DNA from: a virus
Reading direction: 5' to 3' (one strand)
DNA: 64,000 nt
IMG/VR virus record: IMGVR_UViG_3300009499_000001
Coordinates: 1 to 64,000 of that record
The notes under the pieces: generated by a model
Databases searched by the model: none
What the model was told of the DNA's origin: nothing
What the model saw: the letters and a program-made list of their open reading frames with translations, nothing else
Made by a program: the position numbers and the translations under genes
In this document: one piece after another, positions 8,179 through 16,385 of the stretch
Position numbering within the stretch: position 1 is the first letter of the stretch
Layout of the letters: each line of letters opens with the position of its first letter

Positions 8179-8892
8179 TTAGGAAACGTCCCCCCAAGTT
8201 GTCCCGCGTACGATGCGCCGGATGTTTCGCTCAGACACCGCATATTCTGTTGCAAGCTTCGCGCAACTTGTGTTTCCATTCTCGTGGCGCAGACGAATCT
8301 GCCGAACCTGGGCCTGCGTAAGGCGCGGCCGAGGGCTCCTCGCGCTGCATGGGCCACCGACATGTTTCCAGATCACGCCGTGCACAATGGACCAGATCAA
8401 CGTCGGACCCACTGCGTATTCTTGCGCCAACGCCTTTTGAGTCATCTCTCCCGTCGCGTAGCGCTCACGGATTGCGAGTACATCCGTAGCCGTGAGTTTG
8501 GCCCGGCCCCCCTTCTCGCCACGTGCAGTAGCCTCCGGTTGAGTACGCCTGCCGTGTCGCTCTCCCGTTGGCGCTCTTTGCTTGGCCTTCATATCGGCCA
8601 TGTTATCTGCATCCGTACCAACCGCAAGATGAGCAGGATTGCAGCAGGGAGGGTTGTCGCAGGCGAGGTGTCGGATGCACATGGCCTCAGGGACCGAGCC
8701 GTTGGCAATGACCCACGCAACGCGGTGGGCACTGTACATCTTGCCTCGCAAGTTGAATCGCCCATAACCCCGTCCATTACGGCCGGCAGTCCACGGCCAG
8801 CATTCATCGGTGCCGCGAACATCAACCCTAGCCCAGAATCTGGAAAGGTCTTTCGCGGTCAGAGGGGGGACGGTAAGGTTCTTGGCAGCCAT
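8179..8892 (-). CDS. HNH homing-endonuclease-like protein with tandem HTH
   Basis: 237 residues. The N-terminal half is a typical phage HNH nuclease: CWPWTAGRNGRGYGRF (about 31-46), AHRVAW (55-60) and RHLACDNPPCCNPAHL (about 74-89), giving His, Asn and zinc Cys residues. The C-terminal half has two related HTH units (about 132-178 and 190-235), each ending IVxGxxW. The second homing-type gene at 23878 ends in the same kind of HTH. A free-standing HNH gene beside terminase is common in phages; here it may assist packaging or act as a selfish element. It is the first gene after a good promoter at 8964-8991. Confidence 0.8.
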   Translation of the reverse strand: MAAKNLTVPPLTAKDLSRFWARVDVRGTDECWPWTAGRNGRGYGRFNLRGKMYSAHRVAWVIANGSVPEAMCIRHLACDNPPCCNPAHLAVGTDADNMADMKAKQRAPTGERHGRRTQPEATARGEKGGRAKLTATDVLAIRERYATGEMTQKALAQEYAVGPTLIWSIVHGVIWKHVGGPCSARSPRPRLTQAQVRQIRLRHENGNTSCAKLATEYAVSERNIRRIVRGTTWGDVS

Positions 8893-8963
8893 TGGTGCTC
8901 TCCCAACAGGGCATCCTGGTCAGAGCTGCGGGCAGCTCCAGTGCTGTCCGTGGCTCGCTCTCT

Positions 8964-8991
8964 ATCCTACCCACCCCAACCACGCTGTCAA
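8964..8991 (-). promoter_or_regulatory. Predicted sigma70-type promoter for HNH/terminase operon
   Basis: On the minus strand TTGACA (8986-8991) is followed by a 16-base spacer and TAGGAT (8964-8969). The -35 box is perfect and the -10 box matches TATAAT at four of six positions. It lies between tRNA-His and the HNH gene (start 8892), so it would give the terminase-portal genes their own transcript start. The spacing is the same as in the promoter at 33589-33616. Confidence 0.55.
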
Positions 8992-9035
8992 GCGGAAACG
9001 ACAACCCGGTGATGGATTTTCACAACCCGCAAATG

Positions 9036-9111
9036 GGTGTCCGACGGGACTCGAACCCGCAGTCCCCGGGCCCACGACCTAGTGCTCTGTTCCAATTAAG
9101 CCACGGACACC
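9036..9111 (-). tRNA. tRNA-His (GTG), phage-encoded
   Basis: A full cloverleaf folds by hand: acceptor GTGTCCG/CGGACAC, D stem GCTT/GAGC, T stem GCGGG/CCCGT with loop TTCGAGT. A G precedes position 1 and the discriminator is C, the G-1:C73 pair that marks tRNA-His, and the anticodon is GTG. The anticodon stem CTAGG/CCCGG has one A-C mismatch and a G-T pair, and position 33 is C rather than the near-universal T, so activity is uncertain. CCA is not encoded. Confidence 0.75.
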
Positions 9112-9126
9112 GGGATCAGCTTACTG

Positions 9127-9471
9127 TCAATCGCTCGCCCATGCAGCCTCGTCCTCGGCCGTGGCCTCGCGGACGAATTCCGCGGTCGTGAACGGGCACA
9201 GGCACTTGGGCTCAGCCAGAATCTCCACCAAGTTGCTGGCACACCAGGAACTCCCGTTGTAGCGGAAGCGAATCTGTTCCTCGTCCCAGAACCCCGGCAG
9301 CCGGATGACAGCCTCGACAGTGAACCGCACGACCACGGTGCGCTGGCGGCAGACGCAGTCGGCCTTGTGGTCCTCGCCGACCGGCTGCTTACAGTAGAAG
9401 CATTCGTCGGGCCGACCAGCGGGCCGTGGCCCGTTCTCCATCGTTACCCGATGAGTCTCAGGATGTTGCAT
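9127..9471 (-). CDS. Cys-rich hypothetical protein, 114 aa
   Basis: Start chosen at 9471 (MQHPETHRVTMENG), 17 bases after the upstream stop; longer starts would overlap that gene. CFYCKQ and DCVCRQ in the N-terminal third form a probable zinc site. The rest is beta-rich (TVVVRFTVEAVIRLPGFW) with CLCPF near residue 90. It is followed at once by tRNA-His. No family recognised. Confidence 0.6.
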   Translation of the reverse strand: MQHPETHRVTMENGPRPAGRPDECFYCKQPVGEDHKADCVCRQRTVVVRFTVEAVIRLPGFWDEEQIRFRYNGSSWCASNLVEILAEPKCLCPFTTAEFVREATAEDEAAWASD

Positions 9472-9488
9472 AGCAATCCTTCTGCCTG

Positions 9489-9953
9489 TCACCCCGCCCT
9501 GGCCCGTCGTCTCACCGAGTAGATCGCCACCCTCCTGGCCGGCGTGCTCCTGACGATCCGCAATCGCGCCGCCGGACGCACGACGCCGCCTCCCCGCCGC
9601 CGGTGCCACCACCGCTCGAGGCGGTCTCGGATGATGATCCAGTGCCGCCGCGGGATGCAATACACTTCCCTGTGTCCCCAGGCACGCTCAGAACAGCGAT
9701 CACGCCACAGCCCGTACACGTTCTCGATCTGCTTCAGCGCCTCCCGCACCCGCCGGCGAGAGGCCTTCTTCGTGTTGCCACAGAGGCTTGCCGCCAGATC
9801 GACCACGGCCAAGCCGATCTCCTCCCGGGGGTCCATCCGCCGTGTCCCGGGAGCTGGCTCTGGGGGAAGGCAGGTGAGGACCTGCAAGGCCCAGGGACTC
9901 AGCTTGTCAACGGGGTTGGGCGTGTAGCCTGCTGGCTGTGTGTACTTCGGCAT
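9489..9953 (-). CDS. Basic HTH-like hypothetical protein, 154 aa
   Basis: Residues 45-85 (IGLAVVDLAASLCGNTKKAS then RRRVREALKQIE) look like a winged-helix-type DNA-binding segment. The C-terminal 60 residues are extremely Arg-rich, which suggests nucleic-acid binding. Start MPKYTQPAGY at 9953. It lies in the accessory run between the replication genes and tRNA-His. Function unknown; a transcription factor is the best guess. Confidence 0.6.
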   Translation of the reverse strand: MPKYTQPAGYTPNPVDKLSPWALQVLTCLPPEPAPGTRRMDPREEIGLAVVDLAASLCGNTKKASRRRVREALKQIENVYGLWRDRCSERAWGHREVYCIPRRHWIIIRDRLERWWHRRRGGGVVRPAARLRIVRSTPARRVAIYSVRRRARAG

Positions 9954-9974
9954 GCGGTCTCGCTACAGGTATCG

Positions 9975-10259
9975 TCATTGCCACAGGAATGCATGGAGTG
10001 GGTTGCCGAAAGCGTCGTGCAGGTCGTGCAGGTATTTGCCAGCCCGTCGCGGCAGCCGGTCGATCAGCCAGTGAGTCAATTCGTGGATCAGGGTATGCCA
10101 ATAACGCACCCCTCGCAGATCGTTCCGTATCCAGATTGTTTGCCGATCCTTGGTCATGTATAGCCCATCCACACCCCCCGCAAGCGGACAGCCTGCCATG
10201 ACGACGGGGCCCCAGATAACAATTCCGGGTTCAACATGCTCAATCTTGGGCCACTTCAT
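9975..10259 (-). CDS. Small zincin metallopeptidase-like protein, 94 aa
   Basis: HELTH at residues 59-63 within HTLIHELTHWLIDRL matches the HExxH zinc-binding helix of zincins, and the preceding beta strands (TIWIRNDL) fit the minimal SprT/M78-like fold. A third zinc ligand may be H78 or H81 or H89 in the C-terminal helix region. It may be a processing protease or a non-catalytic structural remnant; the length is close to the smallest of such domains. Its ATG follows a tiny gene by 5 bases. Confidence 0.65.
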   Translation of the reverse strand: MKWPKIEHVEPGIVIWGPVVMAGCPLAGGVDGLYMTKDRQTIWIRNDLRGVRYWHTLIHELTHWLIDRLPRRAGKYLHDLHDAFGNPLHAFLWQ

Positions 10260-10264
10260 TCAGT

Positions 10265-10435
10265 TCACACCTTCCAACACGGCCATCGCCCTGTCCAGTC
10301 GTGGTAGGGGACGCTGGTGTCTGGCCGAAGGCGGCGCAGCGTCCCGTCCGGCAGCAGCTCCCTGTGGCTGTTCTTGTGCAGGTAGTCCTGCACCACCGTC
10401 TTGCTCACGGGCTCGAAGTATCCATGCCCATACAT
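10265..10435 (-). CDS. Small hypothetical protein, 56 aa
   Basis: ATG at 10435 gives MYGHGYFEPVSKTVVQDYLH and ends at a TGA 5 bases before the next start. AAGGAG lies about 15 bases upstream, a little far. Composition (aromatic, His and Trp residues, G/C-ended codons) looks genuinely coding. It fills an otherwise empty gap in the operon. Function unknown. Confidence 0.55.
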   Translation of the reverse strand: MYGHGYFEPVSKTVVQDYLHKNSHRELLPDGTLRRLRPDTSVPYHDWTGRWPCWKV

Positions 10436-10455
10436 GTCACAGATGGCTGTTCTCC

Positions 10456-10725
10456 TTACACTGAATCAGACAGACGATAGAGGAATGCCGCGAGGGTGCG
10501 GAGCAGTCTCGCGAGGCCCCGGAGTAGACGCGCAAGCCACCACGCCCGGCCCGTGCCGAGGCATCTCGGACAGATCAGCCGCCAGGGCGCACCGGGCGTC
10601 GCCGGGCCTGCCGATGTCATTGGGTACGCCGCTTGGTTCACGACTTCCCCCATGCCCGAGCAGCGCGCACAACGGTCGTCCTCGTTCTGGACTTTCGGGC
10701 CCGTTCTGGCCGTCCGCGAGTTCAT
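10456..10725 (-). CDS. Zinc-ribbon protein with C-terminal amphipathic helix, 89 aa
   Basis: CARCSGMGE (about 19-27) and CPRCLGTGR (about 52-60) form a DnaJ-like zinc ribbon. Residues 62-85 are a Leu/Arg-rich amphipathic helix (WLARLLRGLARLLRTLAAFL) that could bind membrane or a partner. The start overlaps the upstream gene as ATGA. Another of the many small Cys-rich proteins in this genome. Function unknown. Confidence 0.65.
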   Translation of the reverse strand: MNSRTARTGPKVQNEDDRCARCSGMGEVVNQAAYPMTSAGPATPGAPWRLICPRCLGTGRAWWLARLLRGLARLLRTLAAFLYRLSDSV

Positions 10726-11075
10726 TTCTGGTCCTCTGCCATCCGGGCAAGCTCGCCCCGGAGCCGATCCACTTCTTCATCGGCCTTGTCCCGCGCCACC
10801 CTGGCAGCGATGACTTCATCTCGCCAGTGGGCCTCAGCATCATTGGCTGCCTTCTCGGCCTTGTCCGCGCGGGCTGTGGCTTCGCCGAGAAGACGCTGGG
10901 ATTCGGCGAGCTGGCGGCGGACGCAGGCCATCGTTTCGGTTAGTACGATGCCATCTACAATCGCCTCAGTGCCACACGCGAAGGTGATTACTTGCTCCTC
11001 TGAGTAATCTTCCACCAGCATAAGCCTTTGGTCACAAAACTCTGCCCCGCATTGCGGGCATTTCTCGTCGTTCAT
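10722..11075 (-). CDS. Zinc-knuckle plus coiled-coil protein (paralogue family), 117 aa
   Basis: MNDEKCPQCGAEFC, then FACGTE and ACVRRQLAESQ: the pattern CxxCG...CG...CxRRQLA recurs in the genes at 28399, 30707 and, more loosely, 31144. Residues 54-115 are a continuous coiled coil (Ala/Glu/Arg rich). Both ends are ATGA-coupled. The family is probably oligomeric with an N-terminal zinc head; role unknown. Confidence 0.65.
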   Translation of the reverse strand: MNDEKCPQCGAEFCDQRLMLVEDYSEEQVITFACGTEAIVDGIVLTETMACVRRQLAESQRLLGEATARADKAEKAANDAEAHWRDEVIAARVARDKADEEVDRLRGELARMAEDQK

Positions 11076-11818
11076 GTCGTGTCCTTGGCGGCTTCTGCGG
11101 CACCTTCGGGAGTGGAATACCAGCCGGTTGCCGTCTCCCAGTCTATGTCATCAACGCAACCGGGGTGCGGGCAGATGAGCCGCAGAGCGGGGACGGTGGC
11201 CACGTGCATGTCTCCACAGGCACCAACGTGATAGACCGTCATGCCCTGGCTGAACGGCTTCCCGTCCGCAGTTTTCGACACCTTGTCGATGATGGCCTGG
11301 GCCTGGGTGAGGTCTGCCTTGAGCTTGCAGAAAGCGCCGTCTGTGGTTTCCCACCAGCAACTACTGGCCAGTCCAACCGATGGGTCACCGTAGTCCTCTC
11401 GATATACAACGCAGCGGGCGTCCTCCTCCGCGTCGCCGTGTTCGTCCGTTTCGTAGAAATCAACGCCCTCCTGGCGCAGTTTCTCCCACACTTCATCAGG
11501 TGCGTTCGCGGCTGCGTCTTGGGCCTCCCGTAACTGGACCTTGGCCTCGGCGAGTTCTGCTTTGAACTCAGCCTTTGCCTCCAGATAGGCAATGTCCTTT
11601 GCGCTGCCGACCATCCCCGCCCTGTTGCGAGATTCCTGTTCTGCCGTTAATTTCCATTCTTTGGCTTCTGCCTTGGCCTCGGCAGTGGCGGCGTCGATGG
11701 CGCGCTGGATGGCAGTAGCCAGATCGTGTGCCCTAAAGCTGCTACGGGCGCGCGAGAAGTCCTGCTTGGCCAGGAATCGCTTCGCTGCTGCCTTGGCAAT
11801 GTCTGATGGTTCACTCAT
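11072..11818 (-). CDS. Ala/Glu-rich coiled-coil protein, 248 aa
   Basis: Start MSEPSDIAKAAAKRF at 11818, with AAAGGA about 6 bases before it. Residues 30-110 are a long helix rich in Ala, Glu and Lys. The C-terminal part (about 120-245) is beta-rich with a Cys pair (CPHPGC) and CWW, reminiscent of the mixed zinc/coiled-coil proteins near 29-32 kb. Stop overlaps the next ATG. Function unknown. Confidence 0.6.
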   Translation of the reverse strand: MSEPSDIAKAAAKRFLAKQDFSRARSSFRAHDLATAIQRAIDAATAEAKAEAKEWKLTAEQESRNRAGMVGSAKDIAYLEAKAEFKAELAEAKVQLREAQDAAANAPDEVWEKLRQEGVDFYETDEHGDAEEDARCVVYREDYGDPSVGLASSCWWETTDGAFCKLKADLTQAQAIIDKVSKTADGKPFSQGMTVYHVGACGDMHVATVPALRLICPHPGCVDDIDWETATGWYSTPEGAAEAAKDTT

Positions 11819-11903
11819 GGGTTGTCCTTTCACCCTCACCGCCTGCGCCCGCGACGACGGCTCCTCTCCCCCCATTCTACACCAAGTTGCTTCAGCCGGG
11901 TTC

Positions 11904-12893
11904 TCAGACGGCCTTGATCGCGTCCTGCCAAGCATGCCCGTTTGCCTTCAGTCGCTTCTTGAACCATGCCATCAGCACCGCCATGCGCTTTCGCGCCGGG
12001 CTGCGCCCGACCTGTTTCGCCTTGTCGAGAGTTGCCTGTGCCGCCTGGTCTACTCGACCTGCGTGGCCAAGGTAAACATGGTTGGCCATGATGCAGATCG
12101 ACGTGATGTCCGCCTTCTGCTGTTTGGTGGGTGGACCGCGGGCATTGAGACCCACGGCCTCGCGGATCGCCTGGGCGGTCTGGTGTGCCTTGAATCGTAG
12201 CTGTTGACCTTGCTTCTCCGAACCCGAATCTTCCTCCTGCGCGCGCTCTTCCGAATCTTCCGGTTCCCTTTCGGTTTCGTTATGTTCTTCTGTTGAGTTA
12301 TGTTCGGGTTCGGATTCCTGTTCTTGAAAGGCTCCGGGAGTTCCCGGAATTTCCGGGAGCGTTGTCGACAAGGCTCCGGGAGTTCCCGGACGCTCCGGGA
12401 CTTTCCGGGGATTCCCGGAATCTCCGGGGCTGTCCGGGAGTTCCCGGACGTTCCCGGAATCATCGGTCGCTGGAACCGGCCAGGGCCGTTCCTCGACCCA
12501 TCGCACCTCAGGGTCACACAGCGCCTCGAGGCCAAGTTGAATCTGTTCTTCCGTGAACCGCGTGATGCGCATCAGGGCTCGCATGGCTATGGGCTTCTGG
12601 CCGCGGCCCAGGACATACCCTCGCGAGGTGGGCTTCTGCCTGGCGGCGATCTCGACGAGCTTGTTGAACAGACCCCAGGCGACGGGCCAAGCTGCCTCCC
12701 CATACCTGTCGATGGTGATGTCCGCGACATCCTCGTAGGCCTGGTTGTCCCCCCGGGGCCCGTAGGTGTAACGGCGTGACCAGGGCAGGGGCGTTTTGCG
12801 CTTCCTGTTCTTGCCGTTGGCCTCCCAGGGGCTGCCGTGGTCGTTGACCTCGTAATGCAGTTCCCAGTCCACGATGTAATAGGCTTCGGCCAT
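11904..12893 (-). CDS. Putative replication initiator (O-like)
   Basis: 329 residues. The N-terminal 130 residues look like a winged-helix initiator domain (IQLGLEALCDPEVRWVEERP near its end). Residues 145-190 are a Pro/Gly/Glu-rich low-complexity linker encoded by the iteron-like array at 12333-12458. An acidic Glu-rich stretch (190-225) follows, then a helical C-terminal domain (TKQQKADITSICIMANHVYL onward) ending in a basic helix. Initiator domain, repeats inside the gene, and a separate C-terminal partner-binding domain is the plan of lambda O. No polymerase or replicative helicase gene is visible, so host recruitment is inferred. Exact family not certain. Confidence 0.6.
   Translation of the reverse strand: MAEAYYIVDWELHYEVNDHGSPWEANGKNRKRKTPLPWSRRYTYGPRGDNQAYEDVADITIDRYGEAAWPVAWGLFNKLVEIAARQKPTSRGYVLGRGQKPIAMRALMRITRFTEEQIQLGLEALCDPEVRWVEERPWPVPATDDSGNVRELPDSPGDSGNPRKVPERPGTPGALSTTLPEIPGTPGAFQEQESEPEHNSTEEHNETEREPEDSEERAQEEDSGSEKQGQQLRFKAHQTAQAIREAVGLNARGPPTKQQKADITSICIMANHVYLGHAGRVDQAAQATLDKAKQVGRSPARKRMAVLMAWFKKRLKANGHAWQDAIKAV
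12333..12458 (-). repeat. Iteron-like dyad array inside initiator gene (candidate origin)
   Basis: The 16-base dyad TCCGGGAGTTCCCGGA occurs perfectly at 12333, 12375 and 12433 and with one arm mismatch (TCCGGGG) and an AT spacer at 12404. Half-sites TCCGGGA/G or TCCCGGA lie at 12352, 12394, 12423 and 12452. Left half-sites are spaced 19, 23, 19, 10, 19 and 10 bases, near multiples of a helical turn. The array falls in the linker-coding part of the putative initiator gene, as lambda iterons lie within O. Each dyad is palindromic, so a dimeric binder is expected. Confidence 0.6.
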
Positions 12894-12906
12894 TGCACTT
12901 GCTCCT

Positions 12907-13605
12907 CTACCTTCGCATCTTGGATGATCGGTACACCCTCACCTGTCGGCCGACCCGGGCAGTGCAGGGCTGCTTCCGGTGCCGGCGCCGGGCCGGCACC
13001 ACTGTCTTCCGGCGTCGAGCTGGTCGCGAGCTGCGGACCTGCTCAATTGCCCGGTTCGCCCCCGCTTGTCGTTCTCGACGGAACCAGTACAGCCCCAGGC
13101 CGATCGCGTCCCCGATGTCGCCATCGGGATCGGGCTGGGCCTTGTATTGAGCGAATTGGAGGCGGGCCAGGAGGAGGCGTTCCTTCTTTGGCATGCCCCG
13201 GGTCCACACGTCGGCCGGGATGCCGCCCACGTCAAAATCCCTGGTGCCGAGTTCGGCCATGCTCACCAAGTAACCGTAGACGCTCCAGGGAGCCCCGGCG
13301 TAAGTGAGGACATCCTGGACGATCCCGTTCACCCTGCCCACAAGCTCCTTGCGAGATTTGGCCACCATCAGGCCCTTGATGCGCCTGCCGTACATGGCCT
13401 TCCCCGGGAGTTCCACGACGCAGTAGGTCGGCTCGTACTGCCGCATCAGGGCAGACAGAGGCGGGAGCATGGAATCAATCCGCTCACGAGCGTCTGCCTC
13501 GCGGTTCTTTGGCAAGAGCCGGTCGGCTTTGGTCAGGTGTTCAGGATCCTTCATCACGGCCCAGCCGATGGCCGTGGTGCTGGGATCAAGACTGAGTAGT
13601 ATCAC
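12907..13605 (-). CDS. RuvC-like Holliday junction resolvase
   Basis: I start at the GTG at 13605 because GGAG lies 8 bases upstream and the first strand follows at once: [17 protein letters not shown] holds the first catalytic Asp. VVELPG (about 65) gives the Glu, and GDIGDAIGLGL (about 165) the last acidic pair. This is the RNase H fold of RuvC/poxvirus-type resolvases. The C-terminal 50 residues are a basic Arg-rich tail. It would resolve branched DNA before packaging and fits with the RecT/exonuclease genes at 21.8-23.9 kb. Confidence 0.75.
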   Translation of the reverse strand: MILLSLDPSTTAIGWAVMKDPEHLTKADRLLPKNREADARERIDSMLPPLSALMRQYEPTYCVVELPGKAMYGRRIKGLMVAKSRKELVGRVNGIVQDVLTYAGAPWSVYGYLVSMAELGTRDFDVGGIPADVWTRGMPKKERLLLARLQFAQYKAQPDPDGDIGDAIGLGLYWFRRERQAGANRAIEQVRSSRPARRRKTVVPARRRHRKQPCTARVGRQVRVYRSSKMRR

Positions 13606-14260
13606 TGCGTGTCTCCAACAGCTTGAAGGTGATTGCCCATACCCCGTCATTGTTGGACCAGGGGTGGCCGCGCTTGGCGTTGAGGGAATCCCAGAGCTGC
13701 CGAAAGTCGCGATAGGCCAGGATACCCTTCTCCCCGCTTGGCCCGGTGTCCTCTATGGGGACTCCCTCATCTTCAATATCCTCGAAGCTGATGTCCTGGA
13801 TTTGCTCGACCCGCACTTCCCGCACTTCCAGCCATAGGCGCGCTGCCCACTTGGGCATGTGGATGGAAGGACGCCAGCGGGAGCCTGCGGGCTTATTCTC
13901 GTCAGCAGCAAACCATATCCGGTGTCCCGGCCCGATGTCCGATGGGCGGCAATCGTTGAGCATGGGATGGGCTGCCCATTGCTCTCTCACCCACAGCGCG
14001 TCCCCGGACTGGCCGTAGGGGCAGCGGACTTTCTGAGGCGTGAGCTCCCCGGCATCACGCTTGTTTCTGCCGCGAGACACAACAGCTCGCGTCACAGAAC
14101 CGTCCAGCTCGATATACACGTCGCCGGGCTCCAGGCTCTGAGACCATCCGGTGCGGTGGCCCACAGGCTGTACGCGCATGACCCGCCGCGTCTGGGTCGT
14201 CCGCTTAGCCAGGATGCCGCAGACGGACTCAGCCGACATGATGATGGGATGGTCAGCCAT
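13586..14260 (-). CDS. ASCH/PUA-like phage protein
   Basis: 224 residues matching a family widespread in phages: TQTRR near 22-26, [10 protein letters not shown] (about 86-95), [18 protein letters not shown] (about 128-145), and a C-terminal [10 protein letters not shown]...WAITFK. Such proteins are related to ASCH (PUA-like) RNA/nucleotide-binding domains; their role in phages is not settled. It overlaps the Gp37/Gp68 gene upstream by 8 bases and the resolvase gene downstream by 20. Another ASCH protein is at 26851-27915. Confidence 0.7.
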   Translation of the reverse strand: MADHPIIMSAESVCGILAKRTTQTRRVMRVQPVGHRTGWSQSLEPGDVYIELDGSVTRAVVSRGRNKRDAGELTPQKVRCPYGQSGDALWVREQWAAHPMLNDCRPSDIGPGHRIWFAADENKPAGSRWRPSIHMPKWAARLWLEVREVRVEQIQDISFEDIEDEGVPIEDTGPSGEKGILAYRDFRQLWDSLNAKRGHPWSNNDGVWAITFKLLETRSDTTQS

Positions 14261-15578
14261 CGTTCACCCCCGCCCCTTCGGCGGTGCTCAGGGCAGGCAT
14301 CTCGTTCCATTCCCGGCCGTCCAGCAGCCGGCCGGCCTTCTTCTTGCCGACGCGATAGTAGGTGTCGGCGACGCCAATCGTCTTTATGGCCGAATCTGGC
14401 ACATCCCACGGCAGCATGACCGAGTCCGGGCGCTGTTGCCGCTCAGCCTCGAACTGTTCATCCGGGAACCACTGGCCCCAACCCTTGAAGAAGTAGGGCA
14501 CGACTGCCGCCTGGCACTGGTCACGGAGCGCTCGCGCCCAGTCCGGGTGCATGGGCCGCGCCCCCGGGCCCGTCTCACCCCCGCAGATGATCCAATCGAG
14601 GATGCGAGCCTTTCCCGTTCCACGGCAATAGGGACATTCACTCCGCAGGAGATGAGAGGCGTCGTCGCAGCGGTCCTTGTTGCAGCAGTGGGCGCAGCCC
14701 AAGGTGCCGTCTGATCGCTCGAATGTCCGAGTTGGCAAGCTAAGGTCGACAGAGCCCAACAGCGGCTCGCAGGAAACGAACCGAACCGCCGCCGCGCATT
14801 CCATCAGCTTGTCAATTCGCCACAGGCATGATGCGTCCTCCACCGTGACCCCCAGCCAGACGTTAGATAGCGGAGCGGGGAATGCTCCGCTCAGCGCATC
14901 CTGCCGGACGCTGATGTATCCGCCTGTCAGTTCAACGGCGACCCCATGTTGATCGCCTCGCGGGTTCCATCGGAAGCCATCGCAAACATGGTCCGGGCGG
15001 TGCCACCAATCCACTTTCCCCGTTGCTCGGAAATTCGGCGTAACAGGCTCGTCCTTCCACTCGTTGCGGCCGCGCAGGCAGCCTAGAAAAAAGGAACGAC
15101 ATTCACTACAGGCCTGTTGGCGCAGGAACAGGTTTGGCGCTTTGTGCGGCTTGCCGTGGCGGCAGAATGTGTGCGTCTTCTCCGGCTTCCACCACCGATG
15201 GAACCATTGAGCCATGCGCTCGGGTCGTTTCGTAAGAAGCTGAAAGGTGTGTTGTGGGCAGTCGGCCATGACCTGAAAGACCTGGGCGATGAAGTCGTCG
15301 GGTACGTCCCTGTGAAACAGGTCGGCCATGGAACAGACGAAGATCGTCCTGTGCTTCCGCCAGCCCTGCGGCTCGCCAAGCCGATCAGGCTGCAACGTCA
15401 CGTCGAAACCATTGCGGTAGGCGGCCTTGCCCATGGCCTTCAGCCGCTGGGCCATCCGCCGGGCGTAGCAGTTCTTGCACCCGGCCGAGACAGGCGAGCA
15501 TCCGGTCACGGGATTCCATGTGACGCCTTGCGTCCCATCAGCATTCTTTACCCACTCGATCTTGGTTGTGCTTCCCAT
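14253..15578 (-). CDS. Phage Gp37/Gp68 family (DUF5131) protein
   Basis: Starts with the family signature TKIEW...[16 protein letters not shown]27-x6-C34-x2-C37 resembles the cluster-binding start of radical-SAM-like folds. The family core is interrupted by Cys-rich inserts ([11 protein letters not shown] near 158; CAHCC...CPYC near 300), making it longer (441 residues) than the usual 250-300. The C-terminus retains [14 protein letters not shown] and DQC...FFKGWGQW. Molecular role is not established in the family; metal-cluster chemistry is inferred from the cysteines. Confidence 0.8.
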   Translation of the reverse strand: MGSTTKIEWVKNADGTQGVTWNPVTGCSPVSAGCKNCYARRMAQRLKAMGKAAYRNGFDVTLQPDRLGEPQGWRKHRTIFVCSMADLFHRDVPDDFIAQVFQVMADCPQHTFQLLTKRPERMAQWFHRWWKPEKTHTFCRHGKPHKAPNLFLRQQACSECRSFFLGCLRGRNEWKDEPVTPNFRATGKVDWWHRPDHVCDGFRWNPRGDQHGVAVELTGGYISVRQDALSGAFPAPLSNVWLGVTVEDASCLWRIDKLMECAAAVRFVSCEPLLGSVDLSLPTRTFERSDGTLGCAHCCNKDRCDDASHLLRSECPYCRGTGKARILDWIICGGETGPGARPMHPDWARALRDQCQAAVVPYFFKGWGQWFPDEQFEAERQQRPDSVMLPWDVPDSAIKTIGVADTYYRVGKKKAGRLLDGREWNEMPALSTAEGAGVNDG

Positions 15579-15579
15579 C

Positions 15580-16017
15580 CTACTTCTCCGTGTGCTGGCG
15601 CTGTTTCGGCGGCGGACCCTTCCGCAGCTCCGCCAGACCCGCCTCGGTGATCCCGTAGACGTCCACCTTGATCCCGCTGGGACTCTCCCGCTTGCCCACC
15701 ACTGCTATCTTCGGCGGTCGGCGGTGCATGAACGGGCTGCTGCGGTCGGGGTCCTTCAACTCGCCGATCCGACCGCACGCGGCGTTGACCGTCAGTCCGC
15801 GTATCGACTCCACCAGCTCGAAGCGGGCCAGGGGTCCCAGGATCGCCAGGGCGTCGAGGATCCGGTAGCACTGCCAGCCCACACGACCCTCCCGTTCGAC
15901 AAGCCGCGCCCCGGCCCGGGACGATTCGCTCGTCTGCTGGGCGGGTGCCTCCCAGCGTTCACCGGCCGGGGTGTTGTGTCGCTCGAACAACGCGCGATGT
16001 GGCATCTGTTTGCTCAT
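15580..16017 (-). CDS. Winged-helix DNA-binding protein, 145 aa
   Basis: Start at 16017 ([11 protein letters not shown]), ATGA-overlapping the 3D-domain gene. Residues 45-130 form a MarR-like winged helix: [20 protein letters not shown], then a recognition helix ([14 protein letters not shown]) and a wing ending [17 protein letters not shown], a pattern seen in many phage HTH proteins. A transcriptional role is inferred. Confidence 0.65.
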   Translation of the reverse strand: MSKQMPHRALFERHNTPAGERWEAPAQQTSESSRAGARLVEREGRVGWQCYRILDALAILGPLARFELVESIRGLTVNAACGRIGELKDPDRSSPFMHRRPPKIAVVGKRESPSGIKVDVYGITEAGLAELRKGPPPKQRQHTEK

Positions 16018-16385
16018 CGTCGCCAGATCGTTACCTTCAATCTCCGCCGGCCCCAAATCAGGGCTTGGCGGTGGGTGGGAAAAAGAACATCAAAGCGGAC
16101 CAGTGTACCGGACGATACGATGGCTCCTCCTCGATCCAGTACGGGTACATGAGCACCACCGGCATACCCTGGGATGAGTACGCGACTACCGAACGGTAGC
16201 TCCACCGGCGCCGCGACGAGGTAGCCTCTCGCAGGATAACCGGACGCTGTAATTCCATCAGACCACCTCCCGCAACATTTCGGGCATGGGCAGTACGCAG
16301 TCACCACAGCATCCACCACCACAGGAGCCGGCTGAGGACCGATCAGGCCGGCCAGGACGATCAGAATGTGGGTGAGGGGGGTCAT
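16014..16385 (-). CDS. 3D-domain (RlpA-like barrel) secreted protein
   Basis: Start at 16385 (MTPLTHILIVLAGLIGPQPA): residues 5-17 are a hydrophobic signal/anchor. VTAYCPCPKCCG (28-39), VAAPVELPFGSRVLIPGY, DRGGAI (84-89) and FDVLFPTHRQALIWG make up the 3D double-psi barrel found in muralytic transglycosylase-type proteins. CPCPKCCG is typical of the clade. The only peptidoglycan-type enzyme recognised in the window, so a candidate endolysin or wall-remodelling protein, though it lies in the accessory region, not beside the membrane genes at 37.6-38.5 kb. Confidence 0.7.
   Translation of the reverse strand: MTPLTHILIVLAGLIGPQPAPVVVDAVVTAYCPCPKCCGRWSDGITASGYPARGYLVAAPVELPFGSRVLIPGYAGGAHVPVLDRGGAIVSSGTLVRFDVLFPTHRQALIWGRRRLKVTIWRR

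Noticed and set aside
12333-12458. CRISPR array
   Set aside because: Repeats are 7-16 base dyads with 2-10 base gaps and lie within a coding linker; no unique spacers of 30 bases.
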